64,000 nucleotides of DNA from Deltaproteobacteria bacterium (GCA_021162935.1 JAGGXR010000074.1:1-64000); one strand, 5' to 3'; positions 9,845 through 19,669 are shown, numbered from the stretch's first letter. The notes: a model not told the origin generated them from the letters alone. A program made the numbers and translations.

Positions 9845-10173
9845 GGCTCGACCCGGCACCACGCTTTGAGGCGTGACGGAACACGACGCGGTCGCCCCAC
9901 GCCTTGCCATCCATTGCCAGGGGTCCTGCACGAACGTATTGCCTGCTCTGAAGATCTTGCCTGGTGTGAATGAATCATTGGAGCCCATATCGTCTTCCGT
10001 CGAGCATGTTTCCAAGACAGTTGATGAACGTCGGATTCGATCTGTGGCACGTCAAGATAGAAACGGAAAATGAGCCGGTTCAGCAAAGGGGCCGTGCTCA
10101 GATGTGCCGTGCCTAGAGGGACAGTGCCTACAGGAGCCGTGCGGCCTACAGGAGATGGGAGATATTTTTCCCT
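9845..10173. other. Convergent intergenic region
   Basis: About 330 bp between two convergent lipoprotein genes. It holds a weak hairpin just after the first stop (CACGC and GCGTG arms, 9860-9875) and a short imperfect repeat of CCTACAGGAG near 10126-10155. There is no coding signal. Confidence 0.4.
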
Positions 10174-13020
10174 TCAAGGATTCCGGTGCATCTTGAAGGC
10201 ACGGATGGCAGCCACGTGGCCGCCATACTGACCTGAGAAGGGGACGATGCGGATTTCGACGGGCTCGGTCACGGCAGCATAGGCGGCGATTTCAGGCAAG
10301 TGGAGCCGGTACTCCATGCCCCCCGAGGAGTTGTTCCTGGGGCTGACATAGACCTCCGCCCCTGCGGTCAGGCCTCCGATGCTCGTCATGATGGCATAGC
10401 GCCTTGGGGCATGGTAGTCGATGCGCTCGATGCTGAAGGCGACCAGGGCGCCGCGCAGGTCGAGTTGGATTCCACTGTGGGGCGTGATCACCGCCGTCCA
10501 ATACTGGTTGTGGTCCAAGGCATTGGCCAGGGTGGAGTCCGCTTCGTCGGCCGGGGCGTCCACCGAGAAAAACAGGCCGTCGTTGCCCGATTCGGGGTGT
10601 ATGCCCGACCCAGCCTGCCAACCGGACCAGTCCACGTCGTCGGCCAGGAAGGTGACCGACGTCCAGGGTAACATCGAGGAAGGATTCGCCCCCTTCATGT
10701 CACAGTCCACGAGCGTGTCTGGGCCGCCGTAAGCAGGCAGCACGAAGGTGCGCCAGGCGGCGTCTCCGTCTTGGTCCTGGACCCGAACATACAGGTAGCT
10801 CACTTCGTCTTGCTGGGGCGTGCCGGAAAGGTGCACGGAGCCTGGCGGGTCGTCAGGGAGTTCTGCGGTGAGTCCCGGGGCCAGGAGACTGCCCTGGATC
10901 GATGCGGTCAGAACGCCGTCGCCTCCCGAGGCGGTCAGCAACAGGTCCACGGGCTGGCTGACTTCCACGGGATCCAGCCGGCCTTCGCTGTCCAAGGACG
11001 GAACCTGGCCCGAAGGCTCGTCGGTGAGACGGATTCGATCGGCTTCGTCTCCCCAGTCCAGGAGAAATCGGTATTTGACCGCCTGGTTGGGATCCTGGTC
11101 GAGATATTCCAGGTGGCCCCATTGACCGTATTTGCCCCAGCGGCTGGCCAAAACGAAGGCGTTGTGCGTGGCCAAACCATGGGAAAGGGCCATGTTGAGG
11201 TGGATCCGGTACACGTCCGCCATGCGTGGGTGGCGGTTCATGTCATCCATGAACCGCGTGACCAGGGGACCTTTGACCGAATCGCGGTCTTCGATTTGGT
11301 TCGTGTAGATCGAGGGTCCGCCTTCGTATCCCACCAACGGCTTGGGGCTGTCGAACAGAGTCAGGGCGAGTTGGTGGAGTTCCTCGGGAAAGCCACCGCC
11401 TACTCCGGTGGAGTCTGGGCCATCGCCGGCCTGGGCATCTCCGGTGAGGAGCCGTTTGGTCCATTCGTCGAAAGCCTCTTCGATCTGTTGGTCGTGTTCC
11501 TGGCTGGTCCAGTAGGCTTCGTCCCCCTCTTTTCCGTCCAGCCAGGCCTGCTGGAACACGAAGTCCTGAATGCCGTTTCCAAAATAGGTGGTGGGTGACA
11601 CCACGTCCGGTTCGGTGGCAGGATCCAGGGTAGGACCGTAGTCTTTGAGTTCCTGGAGGAACTCCTCTGTGTAGGACATCCTGCCCGTCCAGACCGCTGC
11701 CACCCGCACCAGCCGCTGAGTTCCTTCGAACACCCTTTGGAAGATGGACCAGACTTCACTGAATCGACGGGCGTTGAATTGGGCCTTCGAGATGCCCAAT
11801 TGGTTCGCTTGGTCCTCGGCCCAGTTGCCCTGCGGGAAGGAGCCGCCGCCAGACCAGATTTCGTTCGAGTACTCCACGTAGGCCCTTAGATTGGGATCCA
11901 AAGGAGGATAGATGGGATCGGTGACCTCATGGTCGTAGGGTTCTGCGCCGTCGGAACCGTAGCGAATGAGCCTGGCGAGCTTTTCGATGAACTCGTCCGT
12001 GGCAAGATGCGGCACATTGATCCACAGGTCCAGCCCTGTCGCGTTGCACAGGGCAATCAAGTGTTCGTAGGCCACCCCGGTGGCTCTGTTTCCGCTGGCT
12101 CCATCCGCCGGAGGCCTTGGGTTGAGCACGCCAGTCTGGAAGACATGACTCGGCAGCCTGCGGTCCGCCCAGTCCTGCATCGGGCTGCCGTTGGTTCTTG
12201 TCCAGTCCATGAATCGAAGCACGCCCCAATTCCTGTCGCGCAAACGGGCCAGGAGCAAGGGATGGAAGAGCTGCCCCTCCAGGGACTTGTTTTCTGGATC
12301 CGCTGGATCCGCCAACCACACGTGCATTTCCGTAATGGGATCCGATTCGTCGATCTCGTGCACCGTGAGCCACTGCAAGTGGCTGTCGCGGTACAGATAC
12401 ACGCGCCGGCCGTCTGTGAGCGCCCCTGTCTCAGGCCCGGAGGACTCTGTTTGGAGATACTCGCCCCCGGAGGACAGTCGGATGTCGGCCGTGCCTTTCC
12501 AAGTGAGCACCACGTGGCCTTTGGCCAACTCGTCGCGCCCCTCTCCCACGTGCAGACCAAAGACAACAGCCCGATAATTCGTGCCCTGGGCCAAAGATTG
12601 GGGTAGCCCGTTTTCGTCGAACCTGGGATCGTTCCAACACTCGACAGCGCTTCCCCAGTCGCTGCCCGTCGCTTCGAGCCATTGCCCGCCCATGGCGAGG
12701 GCATCGGCAAAGTAGGCAATGGACCAGTAGGAAATTCCGCCCGGCTGGATGGCCACCGTGGGGAAAGATCGCTGGATGGCAGAGCCCCCGTCATCCTGGG
12801 ATCCCGCATCGCCCTGGGATCCGTCCCCAAGCACAGATGCATCGAGGGTCCCGGCGTCACCAGACCCGCCCCCGGAGTCGTCGCTGCAGGCCTGGGCAAA
12901 GGGCAAAAAGAGCATGGCCGCCGCAAGGGCCATGGCCGCCAGAGCCGAGCGTTTCCCTTGCCGGCTCAGATAATTGCTCCCGCGTCCAGAGCAGTCTTGG
13001 TTTGCGATTGTTCGAAACAT
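10174..13020 (-). CDS. Large lipoprotein, glycoside-hydrolase-like with Ig-like and C-terminal beta domains
   Basis: 948 residues from the ATG at 13020, with GAGAGGTG upstream; the frame is open to 13077. A long n-region and hydrophobic core end in the lipobox FAQAC, followed by a Ser/Gly/Asp linker. Residues of roughly 90-640 look like a TIM-barrel glycosidase: YVEYSNEIWSGG contains an Asn-Glu pair typical of acid/base glutamates, and DLWINVPHLATDEF and YEGGPSIY resemble other barrel strands, the latter a possible nucleophile. A putative Ig-like domain (about 690-770) and a C-terminal jelly-roll-like domain follow. Polysaccharide binding or cleavage at the cell surface is the likely role, but I cannot name the family. 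Confidence 0.7.
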   Translation of the reverse strand: MFRTIANQDCSGRGSNYLSRQGKRSALAAMALAAAMLFLPFAQACSDDSGGGSGDAGTLDASVLGDGSQGDAGSQDDGGSAIQRSFPTVAIQPGGISYWSIAYFADALAMGGQWLEATGSDWGSAVECWNDPRFDENGLPQSLAQGTNYRAVVFGLHVGEGRDELAKGHVVLTWKGTADIRLSSGGEYLQTESSGPETGALTDGRRVYLYRDSHLQWLTVHEIDESDPITEMHVWLADPADPENKSLEGQLFHPLLLARLRDRNWGVLRFMDWTRTNGSPMQDWADRRLPSHVFQTGVLNPRPPADGASGNRATGVAYEHLIALCNATGLDLWINVPHLATDEFIEKLARLIRYGSDGAEPYDHEVTDPIYPPLDPNLRAYVEYSNEIWSGGGSFPQGNWAEDQANQLGISKAQFNARRFSEVWSIFQRVFEGTQRLVRVAAVWTGRMSYTEEFLQELKDYGPTLDPATEPDVVSPTTYFGNGIQDFVFQQAWLDGKEGDEAYWTSQEHDQQIEEAFDEWTKRLLTGDAQAGDGPDSTGVGGGFPEELHQLALTLFDSPKPLVGYEGGPSIYTNQIEDRDSVKGPLVTRFMDDMNRHPRMADVYRIHLNMALSHGLATHNAFVLASRWGKYGQWGHLEYLDQDPNQAVKYRFLLDWGDEADRIRLTDEPSGQVPSLDSEGRLDPVEVSQPVDLLLTASGGDGVLTASIQGSLLAPGLTAELPDDPPGSVHLSGTPQQDEVSYLYVRVQDQDGDAAWRTFVLPAYGGPDTLVDCDMKGANPSSMLPWTSVTFLADDVDWSGWQAGSGIHPESGNDGLFFSVDAPADEADSTLANALDHNQYWTAVITPHSGIQLDLRGALVAFSIERIDYHAPRRYAIMTSIGGLTAGAEVYVSPRNNSSGGMEYRLHLPEIAAYAAVTEPVEIRIVPFSGQYGGHVAAIRAFKMHRNP

Positions 13021-13334
13021 GACACACCTCTCGGCCGGAAGGCCCTGGAACATCGATGACATCTCAGCAAGTATCATGGGAGCGAAGGGGCCTTGTCAAG
13101 GGCGCCCGGTTCCGCGGGCTTCAATCCATGCTGAGCGGCAATGAGAATTCCCCATCGAGGGTACGCAGATAGACCAAAAGCCAGGACGGTACGAGTCATG
13201 GCAGGTGTCAAAATTTCAGCGCCCGGTCAAGCAGTGGCAAACGTCGTAGGGGCTGGACGAGGAGGTATTTCTAAATGGCCGTCAAGGTTGCTGTGGACAG
13301 CCAGCGTTCACTGACAGACCAGCGTTCACTGCTC

Positions 13335-13396
13335 CTTGCATCCGCTGTTACTTGCATCCGCTGTTACTTGCATCCGCTGTTACTTGCATCCGCTGT
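13335..13396. repeat. 16-bp tandem repeat, 4 copies, at a gene 3' end
   Basis: Units of CTTGCATCCGCTGTTA at 13335, 13351, 13367 and 13383 (the last cut short by two bases). On the minus strand the unit reads Ser-Gly-Cys-Lys-stop. The copy at 13380-13396 holds the real end of the beta-helix lipoprotein gene; the other copies repeat this end downstream of its stop codon. A separate AGCGTTCACTG pair lies just beyond (13302-13332). Confidence 0.93.
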
Positions 13397-14963
13397 GGGT
13401 CACGATGAAGGCGCCGAAGAGGCGGCCCGGGTCGTCGTCGTCTGCAATACCTTCAGGCAGGCCGTTTGGCTGCGGTGGGTCAACCGTGCCCATCGGAAAC
13501 GCCACGGGCGCTCCGTCGTAGGTGCCCTCGACGAGGGCGGCGCCCCACAGGTCGAAAACACTGTGCACGCTGTAGGCTTCGCCAAGGTGGAGGATGTCAT
13601 GCAGGTCCACGTCGACCGAGGCGGCCTGGTCGTAGTTGTAGATGGCGACGCGCGCACGCGTGGGGTCGTATCGATTGGGGTGGACAAAGACCCTGGTGCC
13701 GCTGTCGGGCGGGGCGGTTTGAAAATCGTTTCCAGGAAAATCGGTGGGGGCCACGTTGTCCAGACCGCCGTAGAAGGTGTTGCCAGTGAAGGTGAGCGTC
13801 TCCCAATGGCCCCAAATCCACAAGCTTTCGACGAGGTAGTTGTCCACGAGGGTGGCGTCGATGTTCTCGACGTCGCCGCCGTAGCCCAGGCGCGTGCCGC
13901 GGCCACGGGACCAGCCAACGTTGCTCGTGAGGGTGAGCCTCGCGACGGGCTGAAAGCCGCCGACCAGGCAGTTGTCCTTGCGCTGGGAGGCGCGAGGATC
14001 TGAGGCGCCCGTCTGGAACCAGACGTTATCGGCGATGTCGAACCCCTGGATGGAACCGCCCTCGGTGTAGGCGTGGATGCCGGTGCCGAAGCCGAAGAAG
14101 ATGATGTTGTCTTCGATGTGTTTGGTGCCGGTTTCGTTCTGGGTGTAGATGGCGTGGCCGTGGCCGCGGCCAGGCGCGGTCCAGCCGTTGTTGTAGATGA
14201 TGTTGCCGTAGAGTTCGCTGTCCACCGACGGGGTCCAGAAGGAGAAGCCCTCGGCGGTGTCGTGCACGACGCAGTCGATGACCTTGACATGAGGCCCGAA
14301 GATAGTGATGCCGGCCAGAAGGGTGACATCGGTGGGGCTCGAGGTGTCCTGCTCCGAGACGCGGTCGGAGTCGCTGCTCAGGACCTCCAGGTCCTGGTAG
14401 ATGGTCCATGCGCCGTTGATGGTGAGGCCGGCCCCCTGGTCGGCCCCCACGTTGGAGTCCAAAATGACGCGCGCGCCGGGCATGGCGCGAACCGTGATGG
14501 GAGAGGCGTCGGTGCCTGTAAGGTCCGAGGTGAAGACTCCCGAGTAGGTGCCGGCCGCGATCCAGACGGTGTCGCCGGCACGGACCGGGCCGTCAGCCGA
14601 CAGGGCGGTGTCCAGGTCGATGGGGTCATCGACAGACCCCGCGCCCGTCGGAGTGCCTTCCAGGCTAACGTGGATGCCCACGGTCTGGGGCGGATCCAAG
14701 GGCACACAGGTACCGTTCGTGTTGCCGTTGACGTTCGTGTTGCCGTTGACGTTCGTGTTGCCGTTGCCGTTCGCGTTGCCGTTGATGTTCGCGTTGTTGC
14801 GGTCGTGGCCGCAGCCGAAGACGAGCGCACCGATCAACAGGACCAGCAGGGCCGCAGGAATGAACGGGCCGTGATACGAGCGACGGAAAACGAGCTTGTT
14901 CATGGGGCTCTTGATCGATCTCTTCATGGTTCTCTTCGTGGGCGCCTGCATCGGTGTTTTCAT
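13380..14963 (-). CDS. Lipoprotein with right-handed beta-helix domain
   Basis: 527 residues from the ATG at 14963, supported by GAGGAT six bases upstream; later in-frame ATGs at 14927 and 14903 are possible. The signal peptide ends in the lipobox VFGC. An Asn/Gly/Thr/Val linker (NGNTNVNGNTN...) encoded by 18-bp DNA repeats follows. The rest shows parallel beta-helix rungs: AGDTVWIAAGTYSGVF, ITVRAMPGARVILDS, then repeated V/I-x-N-x-I/V patterns such as ELYGNIIYNNG and IEDNIIFFGFG. Such folds bind or cleave acidic polysaccharides. It lacks the PL9 signature seen in the 32 kb gene, so I do not assign a reaction. Confidence 0.78.
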   Translation of the reverse strand: MKTPMQAPTKRTMKRSIKSPMNKLVFRRSYHGPFIPAALLVLLIGALVFGCGHDRNNANINGNANGNGNTNVNGNTNVNGNTNGTCVPLDPPQTVGIHVSLEGTPTGAGSVDDPIDLDTALSADGPVRAGDTVWIAAGTYSGVFTSDLTGTDASPITVRAMPGARVILDSNVGADQGAGLTINGAWTIYQDLEVLSSDSDRVSEQDTSSPTDVTLLAGITIFGPHVKVIDCVVHDTAEGFSFWTPSVDSELYGNIIYNNGWTAPGRGHGHAIYTQNETGTKHIEDNIIFFGFGTGIHAYTEGGSIQGFDIADNVWFQTGASDPRASQRKDNCLVGGFQPVARLTLTSNVGWSRGRGTRLGYGGDVENIDATLVDNYLVESLWIWGHWETLTFTGNTFYGGLDNVAPTDFPGNDFQTAPPDSGTRVFVHPNRYDPTRARVAIYNYDQAASVDVDLHDILHLGEAYSVHSVFDLWGAALVEGTYDGAPVAFPMGTVDPPQPNGLPEGIADDDDPGRLFGAFIVTHSGCK

Positions 14964-15638
14964 GGGTCATCCTCTGCGTCCGCCTGGGACGCTGCCTCCA
15001 TGTTTGGATCGCATCCTGCCGAATTGATGCATTGTTCCGGCAGGCCTGTGATGTCAAGGAGAACAAGAGAGCCGTGGGCATTGCTCAAGGACAATGCTGT
15101 CCGTGCTGTGCTCAGCCAAAGTCTGCATCCCGGAGCCAAGGGCCGTTGCGGGCCCCACGGCGGCTTGCTGCTCGACCTATCTGTTTTTCTTTCTTTGTTT
15201 TCTGGACAGAGCGCAAAAAAGCGACTATGCATTGCCTACCTAATCGGACTCCTTTCCTACGGTCGGTATCCACGCATCCGTTTCTGCAGGACCAAGGACA
15301 GCCAAGCGGGATAGCGAGCGACTCGCACCGACCAGACATCCGCTCGCACAAACTCGGACTCCAGACCGACCGCACGCAACGTGCCCGGCCAGCGTCCCAC
15401 AGCCGCGAGCGGAACACATTCCAGACATCAGCTCGCACAATCTCCGGGTGGATCACGAAGCATTGCGCTGAGACCCACCACGAAGGACCAGCAAGGAGCA
15501 CCTGCCGCTCGATGCGGCAAAACTCCTGTACAACGAACGAGGAGCGCCCATCGCACGATGCGATGCCGCTCCCAAGAATCAAACAGGAGCACGAGCGCTC
15601 GACGCGCCTTGGCGCTCCGCAGGACCAAGGACTTTGTT
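14964..15638. other. Long leader / intergenic region upstream of the RNA helicase
   Basis: About 675 bp between the divergent beta-helix gene and the helicase. It contains an imperfect 26-bp direct repeat (15332-15357 and 15421-15446, three mismatches, core GCTCGCACAA) and a T-rich tract near 15183-15201. An open frame extends from 15381 into the helicase, but its sequence is Arg/Ser/Thr-rich and unlike the family. Long untranslated leaders are known for cold-induced DEAD-box genes; whether that holds here is inference. Confidence 0.4.
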
Positions 15639-17699
15639 TTGACCAGTTTCTCGAACCTCGATCTCATTGACCCCTTGCAGCGCGCCATTGCGCACGAGGG
15701 ATACGATCAACCAACACCAATCCAGGCGCAGGCGATTCCACTCCTGCTCGAAGGCCGCGACGTGCTGGGCTGCGCCCAGACCGGAACGGGCAAGACCGCC
15801 GCCTTCGCGCTGCCGATCCTCCAGCATCTCGCCGAACGGCCAGCCCCCGAGGGCAAGCGGCGCATCCGCGTACTCGTTCTGTCACCGACCCGCGAACTGG
15901 CTGGCCAAATCGACGAGCGATTCGGCGCCTATGGCCGATACCTCCCCTTCCGCCACACCGTGATCTTCGGCGGCGTCAACCAAAGACGCCAGACGGACAT
16001 CCTGGATCGTGGCGTGGACATTCTCGTGGCGACTCCCGGCCGACTGCTCGACCTGGCGGGCCAGGGATACGTCCATCTGGCAGACGTGGAGTTCTTCGTG
16101 CTCGACGAAGCCGATCGGATGCTCGACATGGGCTTCATCCACGACATCCGACGCGTGCTCGGCATGATGCGGCATAAACGGCAGAACCTGCTGTTTTCGG
16201 CGACCATGCCGCGAACCATCGAATCTCTTGGCGCCGCCTTTCTGCAGGACCCGGCCTGGGTGGACATCAGCCCGAATGCAAAGACTGTCGATCAGATCAC
16301 GCAACGGGTCATGTACGTTGGACATGAAGACAAGCGACGGCTCATCGCCGACCTGCTCCGATCTGCCGAGACGGAACGGTCGCTCGTATTCACGAGGACG
16401 AAGCACGGCGCCAACCGGCTCGTCAAGCAACTCGACCGAGCCGGCATCAGCGCCGCCGCCATCCACGGCAACAAGAGCCAGGCGGCTCGTCGGCACGCCC
16501 TCGCCGGATTCCGCTCGGGCCAGATTCCAGTACTCGTGGCAACGGACCTGGCTGCTCGAGGCCTCGACGTGGAGGGGATCAGCCACGTGTTCAACTTCGA
16601 CCTGCCAAATGAACCCGAAACCTACGTGCACCGCATCGGACGAACGGGGCGAGCCGGGCGGGACGGCATCGCCATTTCGTTCTGCGACGAGACCGAAGGC
16701 TCCTACCTGCGCGACATCCAGAAACTCATCGGTTTCTCCGTCCAGGTCGAGCGGGACCACCCGTACCACGACGCCACCCTCGAACTCAGGCCGGGCGTCA
16801 ACCCGCCGCCACCCCCAGCGGCGCATTTTGGCCGTCAGGGGCGCGGCCAGCCGAGGGGCGGAACAGGATACCGATCAGGACAGGGAACGGGGCGCGGAAC
16901 AGGCCGTGAATCGGAACGCAGATGGGACAGCAACGACCGACCTCGCCGTGCCCAAGGCCAGATGGGCCGAGGCAGCAGGCCTGGCCAAGAAAGCGGCCGA
17001 GGGCCCAGGGCGGACCGAAGCGGCCGACCTGATCAGGGCAACAGCCGAGGTCCAGGCGACGACAGCCGACGTGAAAACGGCCGAGGCCCAGGTGGCTACG
17101 GCGGCGACAGCCGACGTGAAAACGGCCGAGGCCCAGGTGGCGACAACCAGCGCAGCAACAGCCGAGGCCCAGGTGGCTACGGCGGCGACACCCGACGTGA
17201 AAACGGCCGAGGCCCAGGTGGCTACGGCGGCGACACCCGACGCAGCAACAGCCGAGGCCCAAGTGGCGACAACCAGCGCAGCAACAGCCGAGGCCCAAGT
17301 GGCGACAACCAGCGCAGCAACAGCCGAGGCCCAGGTGGCGACAACCAGCGCAGCAACAGCCGAGGCCCAGGTGGCGACAACCAGCGCAGCAAGAGCCGAG
17401 GCCCAGGTGGCGACAACCAGCGCAGCAACAGCCGAGGCCCAGGTGGCGACAGCCAGCGCAGCAAGAGCCGAGGCCCAGGTGGCTACGGCGGCGACAGCCG
17501 ACGCAACAACAGCCGAGGCCCAGGTGGCGGCAACCAGCGCAGCAACAGCCGAGGCCCAACTGGCGGCAACCAGCGCAACAACAGCCGAGGCCCAACTGGT
17601 GGCAACCAGCGCAACAACAGCCGAGGCCCAACTGGTGGCAACCAGCGCAACAGTCGTCGTCGCAGTGGCGGACCAAATCGATCGTCTGCCGCCCGCTGA
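15639..17699 (+). CDS. rhlE: DEAD-box RNA helicase, RhlE type, with RGP-repeat tail
   Basis: 686 residues from a TTG at 15639, chosen because AAGGA lies seven bases upstream and the product then starts MTSFSNLDLIDPL, as RhlE proteins do. It has Q motif Gln29, Walker A AQTGTGKT (46-53), PTRELA, VLDEADRMLDMGF, SATMP and the C-terminal core's TDLAARGLD and HRIGRTGRAG. It unwinds short RNA duplexes with ATP and usually works in ribosome assembly and RNA decay. The last 240 or so residues are Arg/Gly/Asn/Ser repeats (SRGPGGDNQRSN-like), a basic disordered tail expected to bind RNA. The tail is encoded by near-perfect 36-bp repeats. Confidence 0.95.
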   Translation: MTSFSNLDLIDPLQRAIAHEGYDQPTPIQAQAIPLLLEGRDVLGCAQTGTGKTAAFALPILQHLAERPAPEGKRRIRVLVLSPTRELAGQIDERFGAYGRYLPFRHTVIFGGVNQRRQTDILDRGVDILVATPGRLLDLAGQGYVHLADVEFFVLDEADRMLDMGFIHDIRRVLGMMRHKRQNLLFSATMPRTIESLGAAFLQDPAWVDISPNAKTVDQITQRVMYVGHEDKRRLIADLLRSAETERSLVFTRTKHGANRLVKQLDRAGISAAAIHGNKSQAARRHALAGFRSGQIPVLVATDLAARGLDVEGISHVFNFDLPNEPETYVHRIGRTGRAGRDGIAISFCDETEGSYLRDIQKLIGFSVQVERDHPYHDATLELRPGVNPPPPPAAHFGRQGRGQPRGGTGYRSGQGTGRGTGRESERRWDSNDRPRRAQGQMGRGSRPGQESGRGPRADRSGRPDQGNSRGPGDDSRRENGRGPGGYGGDSRRENGRGPGGDNQRSNSRGPGGYGGDTRRENGRGPGGYGGDTRRSNSRGPSGDNQRSNSRGPSGDNQRSNSRGPGGDNQRSNSRGPGGDNQRSKSRGPGGDNQRSNSRGPGGDSQRSKSRGPGGYGGDSRRNNSRGPGGGNQRSNSRGPTGGNQRNNSRGPTGGNQRNNSRGPTGGNQRNSRRRSGGPNRSSAAR
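17030..17690 (+). repeat. Coding tandem repeats of the helicase tail
   Basis: A run of 36-bp units, with some longer variants, built on AACAGCCGAGGCCCAGGTGG. The unit is a multiple of three, so copy changes keep the frame. The other forward frame and the reverse strand also stay open over this run, giving spurious Ala/Glu- and Cys-rich ORFs. Confidence 0.9.
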
Positions 17700-17727
17700 C
17701 GACCCCAGCCGTCGTCGTTCACCTTCC

Positions 17728-17750
17728 TGGGCCGCTCGTTGAGCGGCCCA
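17728..17750. terminator. Intrinsic hairpin after the helicase gene
   Basis: A perfect 10-bp stem (TGGGCCGCTC / GAGCGGCCCA) with a GTT loop lies 28 bp past the helicase stop. The downstream tract CCACCCCTTCTTTCC has few T residues, so the stem rather than a U-tract would do the work. Confidence 0.6.
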
Positions 17751-17912
17751 CCACCCCTTCTTTCCACGTCATCCACTCCCCAGACCGATCGATCCGTGCA
17801 TGAAACCTGTTCTCGGTTGGTATCATCCTCGCGCCCGGAGGGGCTGCCCCACGATCACCACATCGCGTCAGGATCTCTCGAAATGGGAATGAAAAGAGGA
17901 CGATAGGACGGA

Positions 17913-19442
17913 TCAGAACTCGCTGTTGATCTGGATGATGAACATGTGCACGTCCTTCTTGGCGGTCTGGTCGGTCAGCACATTGTCGCCATACTTCACA
18001 TCCGTCCAGGATGTGTGGCCCGAGTAGTTCTCACCGTTCTTCTGGTAGATGTAGTCGATCTTGAAGTGGGAATGGATCCCTTCGAGGAACACGTTCAGGC
18101 CGCCAGTGATACGCCAGGCGTTATTCTTGTCCATCGACTTATTCACATTGAGGTAGTCGAACCGAACGAGGGGCTCGACCCACTTGCCGAGCGGCAGGCC
18201 GACATGTGCCCAGAATGCATAGCCGGTGTAGGAATCCCTGTTCTTGGCCCACGGGATGAACCTTCTGAACACGAACTCGCCCATGCTGTTCAGGCCCACG
18301 GACTTGTTGAACCGGCGGACGTACTTGAGCATGAAGCCCGTCTTGATGTCCGTGTCCGCCTTGTTCTTGACCGAGTCTTCCTCGGTGCAGGTAGAAGCAG
18401 CGAGATTGCCCGAGTCGTAGCTGCAATGAGGAAAGGCAACCCAGGTGTTCACGCCGAACCAAAGGCCTCTTGCCCCACCCTTATTGAAGCCGTACTCCAC
18501 GCGGGCCAGGACGTCCTTGTAGTTGTTGTCATCGGTCCATCCGTTCTTCGGGCCGGTAAACACACCCGCATAGACGGCCAACTTGCCGGAGCCAAGCTGC
18601 TTCTTGTAGGCGACTTCGAGGCCCATCTGCCGCCAAGGAGCATAGCCGCCCTCGGTCATGTAAATGGGATACTCGGCGGTTTCCAGCCTGGTGATGAGCG
18701 TTGGCATCATCAAGGTGTAGTTCGGCAGATAGCGGCCGAAGATGAGGCTCAGGCCTGGGACCCACGGAAGGTCGTAGATGAACTTCACATCGAGCATGAA
18801 GGGCTTTTGCACCGCATCGCCCTGGAACACGTACTTGAGATTCTTGCTGAACAGATGGCCCAGAAGAATGAGCCGAATACGTTGCATCTCCACGGCCATG
18901 TTCTGGTCTGCGCCGGTGGCGCCGCCCTTCTTCGTCTGGTACTTGCTGGAGAAGGTTCCCCGAAGCGGCATGATGAATCGAGCCGACAGGAGTCCCAGGA
19001 TCCGCAGGGTGCCGAAACTGGACTTGACCGGCGGAATCGCAGGTTTGACCACGCCTGAACTCGACGCCGGGGTGATGGCCTTGCCCTTGACGGGAACGGG
19101 CGTCAGCACGACCGCCTCGGTCTTGCGCGGCTTCTCCACGGGGCGAGGCTTAGCCGCCGGACGCGGCTTCTCCACGGGACGAGGCGCTGGCTGAGTGGCC
19201 GGCTGGGCCGCTGGCTGCGTCGCCGGCGGAGTGGCTGGCGTGGTGGCCGGCTGCGTCGCCGGCGGAGTGGCTGGCGTGGTGGACGGCTGCGCCGTCGGTG
19301 GAGTGGCCGGCGGAGTCCCGGGCTGGCCGGGCTGCGTGCCGGGCTGGCCCGTCGCTGGCTGAGCGAGGGCAGGAACAGCCAGAGCAACCGAGAAGAGAAT
19401 CGTTGCGAACAGGAAACCTATCGATCCTTTCGAGCGCTTCAC
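17913..19442 (-). CDS. OprP/O-like outer-membrane porin
   Basis: 509 residues from a GTG at 19442 with AAGGAGGTG upstream, an excellent ribosome site. A signal peptide (to about LAVPALAQP) is followed by 100 residues rich in Pro, Ala, Thr and Gln, encoded by 36-bp repeats, then a beta-barrel: alternating aromatic strands, FMLDVKFIYDL, LSLIFGRYLPN, PLVRFDYLN, and a C-terminal Phe (IIQINSEF), the usual barrel signal. This matches the phosphate-selective porin O/P family. The Pro/Ala-rich segment may span the periplasm or reach the cell wall. Substrate cannot be read from the sequence. Confidence 0.82.
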   Translation of the reverse strand: MKRSKGSIGFLFATILFSVALAVPALAQPATGQPGTQPGQPGTPPATPPTAQPSTTPATPPATQPATTPATPPATQPAAQPATQPAPRPVEKPRPAAKPRPVEKPRKTEAVVLTPVPVKGKAITPASSSGVVKPAIPPVKSSFGTLRILGLLSARFIMPLRGTFSSKYQTKKGGATGADQNMAVEMQRIRLILLGHLFSKNLKYVFQGDAVQKPFMLDVKFIYDLPWVPGLSLIFGRYLPNYTLMMPTLITRLETAEYPIYMTEGGYAPWRQMGLEVAYKKQLGSGKLAVYAGVFTGPKNGWTDDNNYKDVLARVEYGFNKGGARGLWFGVNTWVAFPHCSYDSGNLAASTCTEEDSVKNKADTDIKTGFMLKYVRRFNKSVGLNSMGEFVFRRFIPWAKNRDSYTGYAFWAHVGLPLGKWVEPLVRFDYLNVNKSMDKNNAWRITGGLNVFLEGIHSHFKIDYIYQKNGENYSGHTSWTDVKYGDNVLTDQTAKKDVHMFIIQINSEF

Positions 19443-19669
19443 AGTTCACCTCCTTGTTTGGCAACCAACTATCAAAAAAACTCGTTACCAACGAGGCCAT
19501 GCCTTCGAGACCGCCGAACGAACCGCGACCGCGTGGGATCGCCTGCCCGATGGGCAGCCATCGCATGCGCATGTCTCGACCCACAAACAGGTCGCCTTGT
19601 AACAGGGTTGCCAGCTTTTGTGAAGCGTGTTTTCCTGGCACAAGAAATCGTAAAAGATGGAGATCCACC

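Noticed and set aside
13312-13396. CRISPR-like array
   Set aside because: The repeats are contiguous without spacers and too short; they are simple tandem copies.
16228-17742. 504-residue Ala/Glu/Thr-rich ORF and a Cys-rich minus-strand ORF over the same DNA
   Set aside because: Both are other frames of the helicase tail repeats; helicase motifs fix the true frame.
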